Positions 14,998-22,830 of a stretch of DNA of 35,113 nt are shown here, one piece after another. The stretch is from JBEKVE01 sp049514335 (GTDB taxonomy: Bacteria; Actinomycetota; Acidimicrobiia; Acidimicrobiales; UBA8190): NCBI GenBank assembly GCA_049514335.1, contig JBEKVE010000008.1:1-35113 (forward strand). Direction: 5' to 3'. The position numbers and the translations under genes are program-made. How positions within the stretch are numbered: position 1 is the first letter of the stretch; every line of letters starts with the position of its first letter. The notes beneath the pieces were generated by a model, which was given only the letters and a program-made list of their open reading frames with translations, did not search any database and was not told the origin of the DNA.

Positions 14998-17046
14998 TCA
15001 GGTTCGGGCGCCGGCGCTCGCGTCGGCCAGGAGCTTTTCGTCGTCGGCCAGCAGCTCGTGGGCCAGGCGACGGACCATGACCTCGATCTCGGGATGGGCA
15101 TGGGGGTCCCAACCTTCGAGCAGCTCGGTCAAGCCGGCTCGACGCGCCGCCTGCAAGCGCTCGATGGCGTCGTTGCCGCGTTCGGTCAAGGTGAACTCGC
15201 ACGACTCGCCGGGACCCCCGGTCATCTCGATCAGTCCGGTGTCGACCAGTGCGTCGACCTCGTCGGCGATCTGCCCAGGTTCGATCTTGAGCCTGCTGGC
15301 CAGGGCGTCGAGCGTGCAGTCGTCGTGCTCGGCGAAGCGGTAGAGGAGCCAGCAGGACCGGGGCGGCAGATGGAGGCCGGCTCGCTCGCCCAGCACGGTG
15401 TAGAGCTCGCTCCTGTTCTCCCTGGAGCTCATGCGCTCCAGCGCCAGTTGGATCTCCTTCAGCGAGGAGCGCGATTCGTGCATGCCGAGCTCCTTGCCGG
15501 GGTCGGCGGTGCGCACCGACCGGCGCAGCTCCACTTCGGGAAGGAGCCACGACAGTCCGAATGCCAGCGCGGCGACGGGGGCACCGATCAGGAACACGGT
15601 CTGGATGGTGTGGGTCATACCGGCGATCACCCCGGCATGCACGGCGGGCGGCAAGCGGTTGAGCGACTTGGGGTCTGCGGCGCTGAGAGAGCCACGGAGC
15701 GCGCTCGGCGCGGACCGCAGGTGCAGGGCGTGGACGACGTTCGTGACGAGGAGATTCGAGAAGATGGCCCCGAAGACAGCGGTGCCGAACGAGCCACCGA
15801 TCATGCGGAAGAAGGTCACCCCCGACGTCGCCGTGCCGAGCTGCTCGTAGGGCACGGCGTTTTGGGCCGCCACCACCAGCACCTGCATCACGAGGCCGAG
15901 GCCGACACCGAACACGAAGAGATAGCCGGCGATGGTCCACGCCGCGGTGTGCTCGCCGATCCTCGACATGAGGAGCAGTCCGGCCACCATCAGGAAGGTG
16001 CCCACCACCGGGAACACCTTGTAGCGACCCCACCGCGACACGAGCTGGCCGGCACCGATCGAGGCCAGGAGCAGCCCACCCATGAGAGGCAGGAGACGGA
16101 GGCCGGCCAACGTGGGGCTCAGCCCCTTTACGTCCTGGAAGAAGATGGGCAGGAAGGTGAGGGCCCCGAACATGGCGAAGCCCATGACGAACCCCACGGC
16201 GCTGGCCGACGAGAAGACGCGGTTGGCGAACAGGGCGAGGGGGATGACCGGCTCGGCGGCGCGCCGCTCCACCAGGACGAACAGCACCGTGAGCACCAGG
16301 CCCGCCACCGCCATGCCCACGATCGGTGCGGATCCCCACGCGTAGGTGGACCCACCGAGACTGGTGAACAGCACGAGCGACGTGGCCGCCAGCGCCAGCA
16401 GGGCGGTGCCGAGGTAGTCGATGACGTGATGGACCCGCTCCAGGTTGGCCGGCAGCCGCGCCGCTGTGACGAACAGGGCGAGGATCCCGATGGGGAGGTT
16501 GATGTAGAAGACCCATGGCCACGACAGGTACTCGACCACGAAGCCGCCGATGAGCGGGCCGAGGACGGTGGCCACGCCGAACACGGCGCCGAACAGCCCC
16601 ATGTAGCGGCCCCGGTCGCGTGGCGACACGATGTCGCCGACGATGCTCTGGGCACCGATGATCAGGCCGCCGCCGCCGAGGCCCTGCAACGACCGGCAGG
16701 CGATGAGCTCCACCATCGAGCGGCTCGCTCCGGACAACGCCGATCCCACCAGGAAGATCACGATCGCTCCCTGGAAGAAGCGCTTGCGGCCGTAGAGGTC
16801 TCCGAGCTTTCCCCACAATGGTGTCGACACGGTGGAGGCGAGCAGGTAGGCCGTGACGACCCATGTCAGATGGGAGGCGCCGTGGAGGTCACCGACGATG
16901 GTCGGGAGCGCTGTCGACACGATGGTCTGGTCGAGTGCCGCCAGGAACATACCGAGCAGCAGTGCGCCGATGATGACGAGGACCCGTCGCCGCGACAGGT
17001 CGCGCGGGCCGCTGGCAGCCGGGGTCTGTGTGCTCGCAGTGCTCAT
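14998..17046 (-). CDS. DHA2-type MFS multidrug transporter with C-terminal winged-helix domain
   Basis: 682-residue fusion. Residues 20-505 are a 14-helix DHA2 (EmrB/QacA-like) exporter: LDQTIVSTALPTIVGDL (38-54, motif D1/C-type), GKLGDLYGRKR (79-89, motif A) and SRSLQGLGGGGLI region (118-129). After the last helix (about 485-503) comes a cytoplasmic region 520-680 that resembles a MarR-like winged helix: PPRSCWLLYRFAEHDDCTLDALASRLKI, then a wing/dyad segment ending FTLTERGNDAI (618-628). It would export toxic organics by proton exchange; the attached DNA-binding-like domain may act as a ligand sensor or regulator. GAGG lies 7 bases before ATG 17046. Divergent from the DAC-domain gene. Confidence 0.88.
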   Translation of the reverse strand: MSTASTQTPAASGPRDLSRRRVLVIIGALLLGMFLAALDQTIVSTALPTIVGDLHGASHLTWVVTAYLLASTVSTPLWGKLGDLYGRKRFFQGAIVIFLVGSALSGASRSMVELIACRSLQGLGGGGLIIGAQSIVGDIVSPRDRGRYMGLFGAVFGVATVLGPLIGGFVVEYLSWPWVFYINLPIGILALFVTAARLPANLERVHHVIDYLGTALLALAATSLVLFTSLGGSTYAWGSAPIVGMAVAGLVLTVLFVLVERRAAEPVIPLALFANRVFSSASAVGFVMGFAMFGALTFLPIFFQDVKGLSPTLAGLRLLPLMGGLLLASIGAGQLVSRWGRYKVFPVVGTFLMVAGLLLMSRIGEHTAAWTIAGYLFVFGVGLGLVMQVLVVAAQNAVPYEQLGTATSGVTFFRMIGGSFGTAVFGAIFSNLLVTNVVHALHLRSAPSALRGSLSAADPKSLNRLPPAVHAGVIAGMTHTIQTVFLIGAPVAALAFGLSWLLPEVELRRSVRTADPGKELGMHESRSSLKEIQLALERMSSRENRSELYTVLGERAGLHLPPRSCWLLYRFAEHDDCTLDALASRLKIEPGQIADEVDALVDTGLIEMTGGPGESCEFTLTERGNDAIERLQAARRAGLTELLEGWDPHAHPEIEVMVRRLAHELLADDEKLLADASAGART

Positions 17047-17130
17047 CACCCGTCCTCGCGCCGATAGAGCCGACCACCCAAGATACGACCCGCCGGGTGC
17101 AGGCGCCCAACCGCGTAATGTCTGTGTCCG
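17047..17130. promoter_or_regulatory. Divergent promoter region between MFS fusion and DAC-domain genes
   Basis: 84 bases. On the + strand TAATGT (17116-17121) is a -10-like box nine bases before the GTG at 17131. On the - strand a CTATCG element near 17060-17065 could serve the MFS gene. Shared regulation is possible but unproven. Confidence 0.4.
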
Positions 17131-18087
17131 GTGCGACAGGTGACGGCCCGCCGGCTGCGGCGTCTCGACGAGGAGCTCGAGGAGGCGGGCCTGCCGTCCG
17201 ACGTGGTCGACCCGCTGCGAGCCACACTGCTCGACGAGGTGGACCGGGCCCTCCGGCCCCCCGTCCACGAGCGCCACATCCCGAGCAGCGGCACGATCCT
17301 CGATCCGCAGTCGCCGCCGGAGGCCTGGACATCGGGCACGCAGCTCCAGATCACCCGGTCCCCCGTGGACGAGACGGCGTCGGAGACAGCCAGGCGGTTC
17401 GTCGACGGATTGTCCAGCTGGCTGCTCCGACGGCCCGACGGTGGCGCCGATGAATGGCTGCTGTTCGATCGGCCGGCCGGGTCCGAGCGCGACCTCGTGG
17501 TGCTGGCAGAGTCCGTCGGGGCCACCATCGTGCAGCGCCATCCCACCGGGGTCGTCCGGGTGGTCGGTGCATTCGGCGTCCTGCGGTGGGAGGGCCTGAC
17601 GTGGCGATACGAACCACCCGTGGCGACGTGGGTGGGAAAGGCCACGGCCGGGGAGTTCAGCGGCGACCGGAGCGTGGTCGAGGCCCTCCTCCGCCTGGCG
17701 GTCCACGACCTGGGGTCGCTGCGCATCGGCGCCCTCCTGGTCTACCGGGCCTCTCCGGAACCGGGCCCGACCGTCGAGGAGCGGCTCCCGCCACCGCCTC
17801 CCCTACGCATCCGAACGGCCACCCACCTGGCGCCCCTTCGCCACGCACTCGCCCAGACCGACGGTGCGGCGGTGTTCGACGCGGGGGGGATCCTCCGGCT
17901 CCTCGGGGTCCGGCTCGTCCCGAGCCCCGACGCCGAGCGGGCGGTCGAGGCGCTGGGTGGGACACGCCACACGTCTGGTCTCCGCTACAGCCATGACGAT
18001 CCGGAGGCCACGGTCATCGTCGTCAGTGATGACGGTCCCGTGTCGGTGGTGCGCGGCGGCGTCGTGTTGGGCCGATCGGCGCGCTAG
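17131..18087 (+). CDS. DisA_N (DAC) domain protein, putative diadenylate cyclase
   Basis: 318-residue protein. The C-terminal part (about 180-312) matches the diadenylate cyclase domain: ALLRLAVHDLGSLRIGALLVYR (185-206, split), the DGA motif in TDGAAVFDAGGILRLLGVRL (243-262) and GTRHTSGLRYS (277-287) followed by ATVIVVSDDGPVSVVRGG. In known DAC enzymes the second motif is RHR; here it is RHT, so ATP binding or catalysis may be altered. The N-terminal 90 residues are charged and helical, and residues 105-165 form a beta-rich region I do not recognise; it is not the usual DisA with HhH domain nor a membrane CdaA. GTG start without ribosome-binding site. Its TAG shares CTAG with the tatC stop. 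Confidence 0.75.
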   Translation: MRQVTARRLRRLDEELEEAGLPSDVVDPLRATLLDEVDRALRPPVHERHIPSSGTILDPQSPPEAWTSGTQLQITRSPVDETASETARRFVDGLSSWLLRRPDGGADEWLLFDRPAGSERDLVVLAESVGATIVQRHPTGVVRVVGAFGVLRWEGLTWRYEPPVATWVGKATAGEFSGDRSVVEALLRLAVHDLGSLRIGALLVYRASPEPGPTVEERLPPPPPLRIRTATHLAPLRHALAQTDGAAVFDAGGILRLLGVRLVPSPDAERAVEALGGTRHTSGLRYSHDDPEATVIVVSDDGPVSVVRGGVVLGRSAR

Positions 18088-18863
18088 AGCGACGCAGCGG
18101 CCGTGCCGGAGCGGGTGCGGCGTCCGGCCACGCGCCCCACGATGATGGCCAGCTCGTAGAAGACGTAGAGCGGTACGGCCAGAGCCAGCATGGAGAAGGG
18201 GTCTCCACTGGGCGTGATGACGGCCGCGACGACCACGATGCCGACGATCGCCCAACGCCGCTGGCGCGCCAGTGCCGCCGGCGAGAGGACGCCCACGAGC
18301 TCGAGGCCCACCAGGACGACCGGGAACTCGAAGGTCACGCCGAAAACGGCCATGAGGGCCATGATGAGCCCGAGATACTGGTTGGGCCCATAGAGCTGGT
18401 GCAGTGTCGGTCCCCCGATGGCGCCGAGGAACCGCAGTGCATGCGGGAATGTCTCATAGGCGAGCACCACTCCAGAGAAGAACAGCAAGAGGGAGACCGC
18501 CACGAAGGGGATGACGTAACGCTTCTCGCGGTCACGCAGGCCCGGGGTCACGAAGCGCCACAGTTCCCACAAGACCACCGGAGCGGCCAGAAACGCGCCG
18601 CCGTAGGTGGCGATCTTGATGCGCAAGGACAGGCCGTCGAGCGGGCCGGTCACGTACAACTGGCAGTGGCGGGTGACGTGGCAGTACGGCGCCTCGAGCA
18701 GCCGGAGGATGCTCGGGTAGGCCACGAAGGCCGCCGTTGCCGCCACGGCGAGGGCCACCGCCACCACCACGAGGCGCCGCCGCAACTCGCGGAGGTGCTC
18801 GCCGACGGTCATGGCCGCCTCGGACGGCCGGGACCGGGATCGGAGCCGGGGGATGGTCAGCAC
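18084..18863 (-). CDS. tatC: Sec-independent protein translocase TatC
   Basis: 259-residue six-helix membrane protein of the twin-arginine translocon. The cytoplasmic N-terminal motif EHLRELRRRL (22-31) and the conserved GPLDGLSLRIKIATYGG, PVVLWELWRFVTPGL and FGVTFEFPV segments identify TatC, the receptor for twin-arginine signal peptides. Length is normal. It is the last gene of a tatA-tatB-tatC operon, five bases after the tatB stop, and ends tail to tail with the DAC-domain gene with a shared CTAG. Confidence 0.97.
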   Translation of the reverse strand: MLTIPRLRSRSRPSEAAMTVGEHLRELRRRLVVVAVALAVAATAAFVAYPSILRLLEAPYCHVTRHCQLYVTGPLDGLSLRIKIATYGGAFLAAPVVLWELWRFVTPGLRDREKRYVIPFVAVSLLLFFSGVVLAYETFPHALRFLGAIGGPTLHQLYGPNQYLGLIMALMAVFGVTFEFPVVLVGLELVGVLSPAALARQRRWAIVGIVVVAAVITPSGDPFSMLALAVPLYVFYELAIIVGRVAGRRTRSGTAAASL

Positions 18864-18868
18864 GTCGC

Positions 18869-19285
18869 TCAGTTCATGGAGGGGTCGGCCGACTCGGTGA
18901 CGGCACCTGCGACCGCCGACGGTCGGCGGATCACCGGGTCATCACCGCTCACCGGTCGACCGACGACGGGGCCGTCGCCGCCGGCCGGGTCGCCACCGGG
19001 GACCGGGTCGCTACCCGCCACCGGGTTACCTCCAGCCACCGGGGCGTTCGCCGCCAGCCGGTCGAGGTATGCCCACGGTGAGCGGGCGGCCTCGCCGATG
19101 GTGTGCAGCGGCGGGAGGTCGGGGAACGCCGAGCGCGCCTCGAGCTCGAGACGCGTGCGCCAGTCCCGCACGGTCCGCCACAACGCACCGACCTGCGCGG
19201 CCGCCTTGGGGAGCTTGTCGGGCCCGAGGACGAAGAGCGCCACGATCAGGACGACCAGGAGCTTTTCCGGGGAGAGCAGGAGCAT
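18869..19285 (-). CDS. tatB: Sec-independent protein translocase TatB-like
   Basis: 138-residue TatA/B family protein. A single N-terminal helix (about 7-20) is followed by the hinge VLGPDKLPKAAAQVG and an amphipathic helix, then about 70 residues of degenerate Pro-Val-Ala-Gly-Gly/Asp repeats. The longer tail and hinge sequence GPDKLP fit TatB rather than TatA. It forms the substrate-binding core with TatC. Start at ATG 19285 with GAGG about 9 bases upstream; a more distal Met would add eight residues not typical of the family. It sits between tatA and tatC. Confidence 0.9.
   Translation of the reverse strand: MLLLSPEKLLVVLIVALFVLGPDKLPKAAAQVGALWRTVRDWRTRLELEARSAFPDLPPLHTIGEAARSPWAYLDRLAANAPVAGGNPVAGSDPVPGGDPAGGDGPVVGRPVSGDDPVIRRPSAVAGAVTESADPSMN
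18928..19049. repeat. Imperfect short repeats in the tatB tail
   Basis: Units built around CACCGGG and ACCGGGTC recur about every 12-18 bases on the + strand, encoding the Pro/Gly/Asp-rich repeat of the TatB C-terminus. The phase and spacing vary, so this is a drifting coding repeat rather than an exact tandem array. Confidence 0.55.
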
Positions 19286-19332
19286 GGTCGTCGGCCTCGT
19301 TCCACGCACGCCGGCCGGCGCGCGTGGGGAGC

Positions 19333-19524
19333 TCAGGCGGGCGGGCCCGTCACGGGCTCGGATGGATGTGCGCCGTCGGCCCCGTCGTGCAGGCCCTCGG
19401 TGAACTCGCGGCGCGCCGATCCGAGGGAGCGTGCCAACTTGGGGATCTGGGTCCCTCCGAAGAGCACGGCCATGACCACGACCAGCACCACAATCCCGTC
19501 CATACCGAAAATCTCGGCCACCAT
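19333..19524 (-). CDS. tatA: Sec-independent protein translocase TatA
   Basis: 63-residue TatA protein: a single transmembrane helix (about 8-21, GIVVLVVVMAVLFGG), the hinge and conserved TQIPKLARSLGSARREF amphipathic helix (25-41), and a short acidic tail. TatA oligomerises to form the protein-conducting path for folded twin-arginine substrates. An AGGAGG ribosome-binding site stands 8 bases before ATG 19524, which makes it one of the best initiated genes here. First gene of the tatABC operon, 47 bases before tatB. Confidence 0.96.
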   Translation of the reverse strand: MVAEIFGMDGIVVLVVVMAVLFGGTQIPKLARSLGSARREFTEGLHDGADGAHPSEPVTGPPA

Positions 19525-19728
19525 GGCCCGTACCTCCTGTTTGCCGTCACCGGTCTTCGTCACCGCCGGCAGGAGCGGATGACGACGGCCGGGAAGTGTG
19601 CCGCCTCCGCCCGCCTCCGCCCGCGTCCCCGGGGATCCCGTCGCGCCTACCCTTGGTCGTGCCGGGCTGCTCACCACCGGCAGGCACCGACGGCACCCGG
19701 GCGGGGGCCAGATCAGGGGGCGGTTGAC

Positions 19729-20064
19729 ATGCGCATTGCCAAAAGCCGGGAGGTCGCCTTCTTCGCCGAGGCTGACGCCATTCCCGACATCGTCACGACC
19801 ATCGACGAGCAGGTGCTGCCCCGGTTCGCGGCCCTGCCGCACTTCCTCGGGTTCGTCGCCCTCAAATCCGAGAGCGGCCCGCGTGCCGAGGTGGTGGGGC
19901 TCTCGTTCTGGGCGTCGGGACTGGAGGACTCCGAGGCGGTGTCCGAGGAGTTCCGCGACGAGGTTCACCGGGTGACGGGGACGACGCCGTCGCGAAAGAG
20001 CTACGACGTCCTGCGGGTGATGGTCTACGACTCCGAAGGGGAAATCTGCGTCGACCTGCCCTGA
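19729..20064 (+). CDS. Small ferredoxin-fold-like protein (ABM-like), function unknown
   Basis: 111-residue protein. The layout EVAFFAEADAIPDIVTTIDEQ, VLPRFAALPHFLGFVALKSE and EVVGLSFWASGLEDSEAVSE has the strand-helix-strand pattern and the gaze of residues seen in antibiotic-biosynthesis-monooxygenase or Dabb-like dimeric ferredoxin folds, which include heme and polyketide enzymes. No catalytic residue is identifiable, so the assignment is structural only. AGGGGGCGG precedes ATG 19729. It lies 138 bases upstream of the SDR gene on the same strand. Confidence 0.68.
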   Translation: MRIAKSREVAFFAEADAIPDIVTTIDEQVLPRFAALPHFLGFVALKSESGPRAEVVGLSFWASGLEDSEAVSEEFRDEVHRVTGTTPSRKSYDVLRVMVYDSEGEICVDLP

Positions 20065-20202
20065 TTGCCGGTTCCCGTCGGTGGCCGCCCGTCGCCTCGG
20101 CGGACGCGAGATCGCCTCGGCTGAACCGCTCCGACGGGGAAGGCCGGGCTCGACCGGAGCCCGGAGGTGCGGGCGGAGCGTGGAACAGATAGAAGAAGGG
20201 CC

Positions 20203-20982
20203 ATGCTTCTCGACGGAAAGACAGTGCTCGTGACCGGCGTGGGTGTCGGCCTCGGTAGGGAGTGTGCCGCTGCGGCGCTCCGGGAGGGGGCCAACGTGGT
20301 CATGGCGGCTCGGCGCAAGGACGAGTTGGCCGGTGCGGCGGCCGAGCTCGACCCGAGCGGCGCCCGATCGGCCCATCTGGCGACAGACATCAAGGATCCG
20401 GATGCCTGCGCAGCCCTGGTGGCGCTGGCCGACGAGCGGTTCGGCTCGATCGACGCACTCATCCAGGTGGCAGCGTTCGAACACGCCTGGGGAGGTCTGC
20501 ACGATCTACGGATGGACGACTGGCGGGCGGCATTCGACACCAACGTCCTCGGCGCCTTGACCGTCCTACGCCCCGTCGCCGACGCCATGAAGAAGGGGGG
20601 TGGCGGATCGGTCGTCTTCATCGGCTCGCAGTCGATGTTCAAGCCGGCCATGCCGCAAGCGGGCTACGCGGCGTCCAAGAGCGCCCTCTTGACCACGATC
20701 TACTACCTCGCCGACGAGCTCGGGCCGGACAACATCCGGTGCAACATGGTGATCCCCTCCTGGATGTGGGGCCCGAACGTCCAGCTCTACGTGTCGGGCA
20801 CGGCCCGGCAGCAGGGTCGGACGGAGGACGAGGTCCTGCACGACCTGGTGGCCAACAGCGCGCTCCGGCGCATGACCGAGGACGGTGAGGTCGCCGACGT
20901 GGCGGCCTTCTTCGCCTCTGACCACGCCAAGGCGGTCACCGGTCAGTACCTGCTCGTCAACGCGGGCGAGCTGTACCGATGA
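20203..20982 (+). CDS. SDR family oxidoreductase
   Basis: 259-residue short-chain dehydrogenase. TGVGVGLG (residues 11-18) binds the dinucleotide, AARRKDELA after beta-2 suggests NADP preference, the catalytic Ser lies in VVFIGSQSMF and the catalytic Tyr/Lys in GYAASKSAL. The usual NNAG is replaced by QVAAFEHAW, which is uncommon. An AVTGQYLLVNAGELY C-terminus is classical. Start at ATG 20203 with GAAGG just upstream; an upstream Met would add 12 non-conserved residues. It overlaps the following dehydrogenase-like gene by 4 bases, so the two probably act on the same pathway. Substrate unknown. Confidence 0.88.
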   Translation: MLLDGKTVLVTGVGVGLGRECAAAALREGANVVMAARRKDELAGAAAELDPSGARSAHLATDIKDPDACAALVALADERFGSIDALIQVAAFEHAWGGLHDLRMDDWRAAFDTNVLGALTVLRPVADAMKKGGGGSVVFIGSQSMFKPAMPQAGYAASKSALLTTIYYLADELGPDNIRCNMVIPSWMWGPNVQLYVSGTARQQGRTEDEVLHDLVANSALRRMTEDGEVADVAAFFASDHAKAVTGQYLLVNAGELYR

Positions 20983-22058
20983 GCGCCGCGCCGAAGCGGG
21001 TCGTCGTGTGGGGGACGGGCTTCGTGGGTCGCATGGTGATCCCGGAGATCATCCGGCACCCGAACTTCGAGCTCGTCGGAGTGGGTGTGAGCGCACCGGA
21101 CAAGGTGGGGCGCGACGCCGGTGAGATCTGCGGGATCGGCCCGGTGGGTGTCACCGCCACCGATGACGTGGATGCTCTCATCGCGCTCCGACCCGATGCG
21201 CTCGTGCACTACGGTCCGACGGCTGCGCACGCCGCTGACAACATCGCCCTCATGGGAGCGTTCCTGCGCGCCGGGATCGATGTGTGCTCGACGGCGATGA
21301 CCCCGTGGGTCTGGCCCGCCATGGCGCAGAATCCGCCCTCGTGGATCGATCCCATCACCGAGGCCTGCTCGGAGGGCGGCGCTTCCTGCTTCACCACCGG
21401 GATCGACCCCGGATTCGCCAACGACCTCTTCCCCATGACGCTCATGGGGCTGTGCGGTGAGGTTCGCAGCGTAAAGGCGCTCGAGATCCTCGACTACATC
21501 AACTACGAGGGCGACTACGAAGACGAGATGGGCATCGGCCGATCGCCGGAGTTCGTCCCCCTGCTCGAGCACACGGACATCCTCGTCATGTCCTGGGGCG
21601 CCACCGTGCCGATGATCGCCCACGCCGTGGGGATCGAGCTGGACCGCATCACGACCACGTGGGAGAAGTGGGTCACGGAGCAGCCCGTCAAGACGGCCAA
21701 GGGCACCATCGAGCCCGGGAACGTGGCTGCCATCCGCTTCACCGTCAACGGCATCGTGCGCGACAAGACCCGGATCGGCCTCGAGCACATCAACCGGGTG
21801 GGCGCCGACGCCGCCCCCTCGTGGCCCCGGGGCACGCAGGACGACGTCTACCGGGTCGAGATCGACGGCTCGCCGTCCATCACTCAGGAGACGGCGTTCC
21901 GGTTCACCGACGGCAGCGGACGCGACGCGGCTGCGGCCGGCTGTCTGGCCACGGGGCTCCGAGCGCTCAACGCCGTGCCGGCCGTGAACGATCTGCCACC
22001 GGGCTGGGTCACCGCGCTCGATCTCCCCCTCATCCCGGGCGCCGGCACGATCCGGTGA
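20979..22058 (+). CDS. DapB-like NAD(P)-dependent dehydrogenase family protein
   Basis: 359-residue protein with an N-terminal Rossmann fold: VVVWGTGFVGRMVIPEIIRH (8-27) binds NAD(P), and VGVGVSAPDKVGRDAGE plus GVTATDDVDAL resemble the dihydrodipicolinate reductase N-domain. The later TTGIDPGFANDLFP motif and the overall length match the NAD(P)H-dependent amine dehydrogenase/2,4-diaminopentanoate dehydrogenase-like family common in mycobacteria and relatives, whose physiological substrates are largely unknown. It overlaps the SDR gene (ATGA) and ends 24 bases from the convergent dedA gene. Confidence 0.82.
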   Translation: MSAAPKRVVVWGTGFVGRMVIPEIIRHPNFELVGVGVSAPDKVGRDAGEICGIGPVGVTATDDVDALIALRPDALVHYGPTAAHAADNIALMGAFLRAGIDVCSTAMTPWVWPAMAQNPPSWIDPITEACSEGGASCFTTGIDPGFANDLFPMTLMGLCGEVRSVKALEILDYINYEGDYEDEMGIGRSPEFVPLLEHTDILVMSWGATVPMIAHAVGIELDRITTTWEKWVTEQPVKTAKGTIEPGNVAAIRFTVNGIVRDKTRIGLEHINRVGADAAPSWPRGTQDDVYRVEIDGSPSITQETAFRFTDGSGRDAAAAGCLATGLRALNAVPAVNDLPPGWVTALDLPLIPGAGTIR

Positions 22059-22082
22059 GCACCGTCTGACTGGGGCGGCGCC

Positions 22083-22697
22083 TCAGGTGTGGTGCCGCTC
22101 CTGGCGGACCACGCGCAGTCGGTGGACGAAGAGCGCCACCACCACGATGACCGCCACCGCGGCCAGGACGTAGCCCGCGTCACTGAAGGACTTCAGGACG
22201 TGGTTGTAGCTGGCGCCGAGGGCATAACCCGTCGAGGCGAGCGCGGTACACCAGATCACGCAGCCGATCACGGTAAAGGTGAGGAATTTCCCGAGGGCCA
22301 TCTCCCCGAGCCCGCCGGCGATGGAGACGAACGATCGCAACAGAGGGACGAAGCGGCCGAACAGCACGAGCGGTTCACCGTGTCTCGCGAACCAGGCATC
22401 GGCCCGGTCGAGATCCCTGTGCGTGAGCAGCACGTACTTGCCGAACCGGTCGACGAGGGCCCTTCCGCCGTAGCGCCCGATGAGGTAGCCCGCCAACGAT
22501 CCGATGACTTCGGCCGCGCTGGCGAGCACGATGACCACGACGAGGTTCAAGTGATGGGGCTCGTGGGCGATCTTGCCACTGGCCAACACCCCGCCGTAGA
22601 TGACCACGAGCTCCGAGCCCACGGGGAGACCCATCGACGACACGAAGGCCAGGACGAAGACCGCCAGATAGCCCCACGTCTGGAGAAAATGCTCCAT
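22083..22697 (-). CDS. DedA family membrane protein
   Basis: 204-residue integral-membrane protein. The DedA/SNARE-associated hallmarks are visible: GLPVGSELVVIYGG near the N-terminus, YLIGRYGG in the middle, and the re-entrant GRFVPLLRSFVSIAGGLGEM with the functionally required Arg and Pro. Family members are undecaprenyl-phosphate or phospholipid flippases and support envelope homeostasis. The start at ATG 22697 gives the usual MEHFLQTWGYLAVF beginning; a GAGGGAG stretch lies upstream. A longer frame to 22802 lacks family features. Confidence 0.9.
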   Translation of the reverse strand: MEHFLQTWGYLAVFVLAFVSSMGLPVGSELVVIYGGVLASGKIAHEPHHLNLVVVIVLASAAEVIGSLAGYLIGRYGGRALVDRFGKYVLLTHRDLDRADAWFARHGEPLVLFGRFVPLLRSFVSIAGGLGEMALGKFLTFTVIGCVIWCTALASTGYALGASYNHVLKSFSDAGYVLAAVAVIVVVALFVHRLRVVRQERHHT

Positions 22698-22818
22698 GTC
22701 CGCGCATCTCCCTCTGGTGGTCCGGTGCGCCAGCACGCCTCCCGTGTCCGGGAGACCCGACAGTCTATGGCAGCACGAACCGGAGCCGGGATTGCGGACC
22801 ATGGGGGACCGGCGGCAC

Positions 22819-22824
22819 TAACCT
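22819..22824 (+). promoter_or_regulatory. -10 box TAACCT, predicted leaderless start
   Basis: TAACCT ends six bases before the GTG at 22831, with TGGTGC between and no ribosome-binding site. No -35 hexamer at usual spacing (a TTGCGG lies 21 bases upstream). Confidence 0.5.
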
Positions 22825-22830
22825 TGGTGC

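Noticed and set aside
14998..17046. A separate MarR regulator gene after the MFS gene
   Set aside because: There is no stop codon or internal ribosome-binding site between the last transmembrane helix and the winged-helix part; the frame is continuous.
18928..19049. CRISPR-like or non-coding tandem repeat
   Set aside because: The repeat is coding (TatB tail), units are unequal and there are no spacers.
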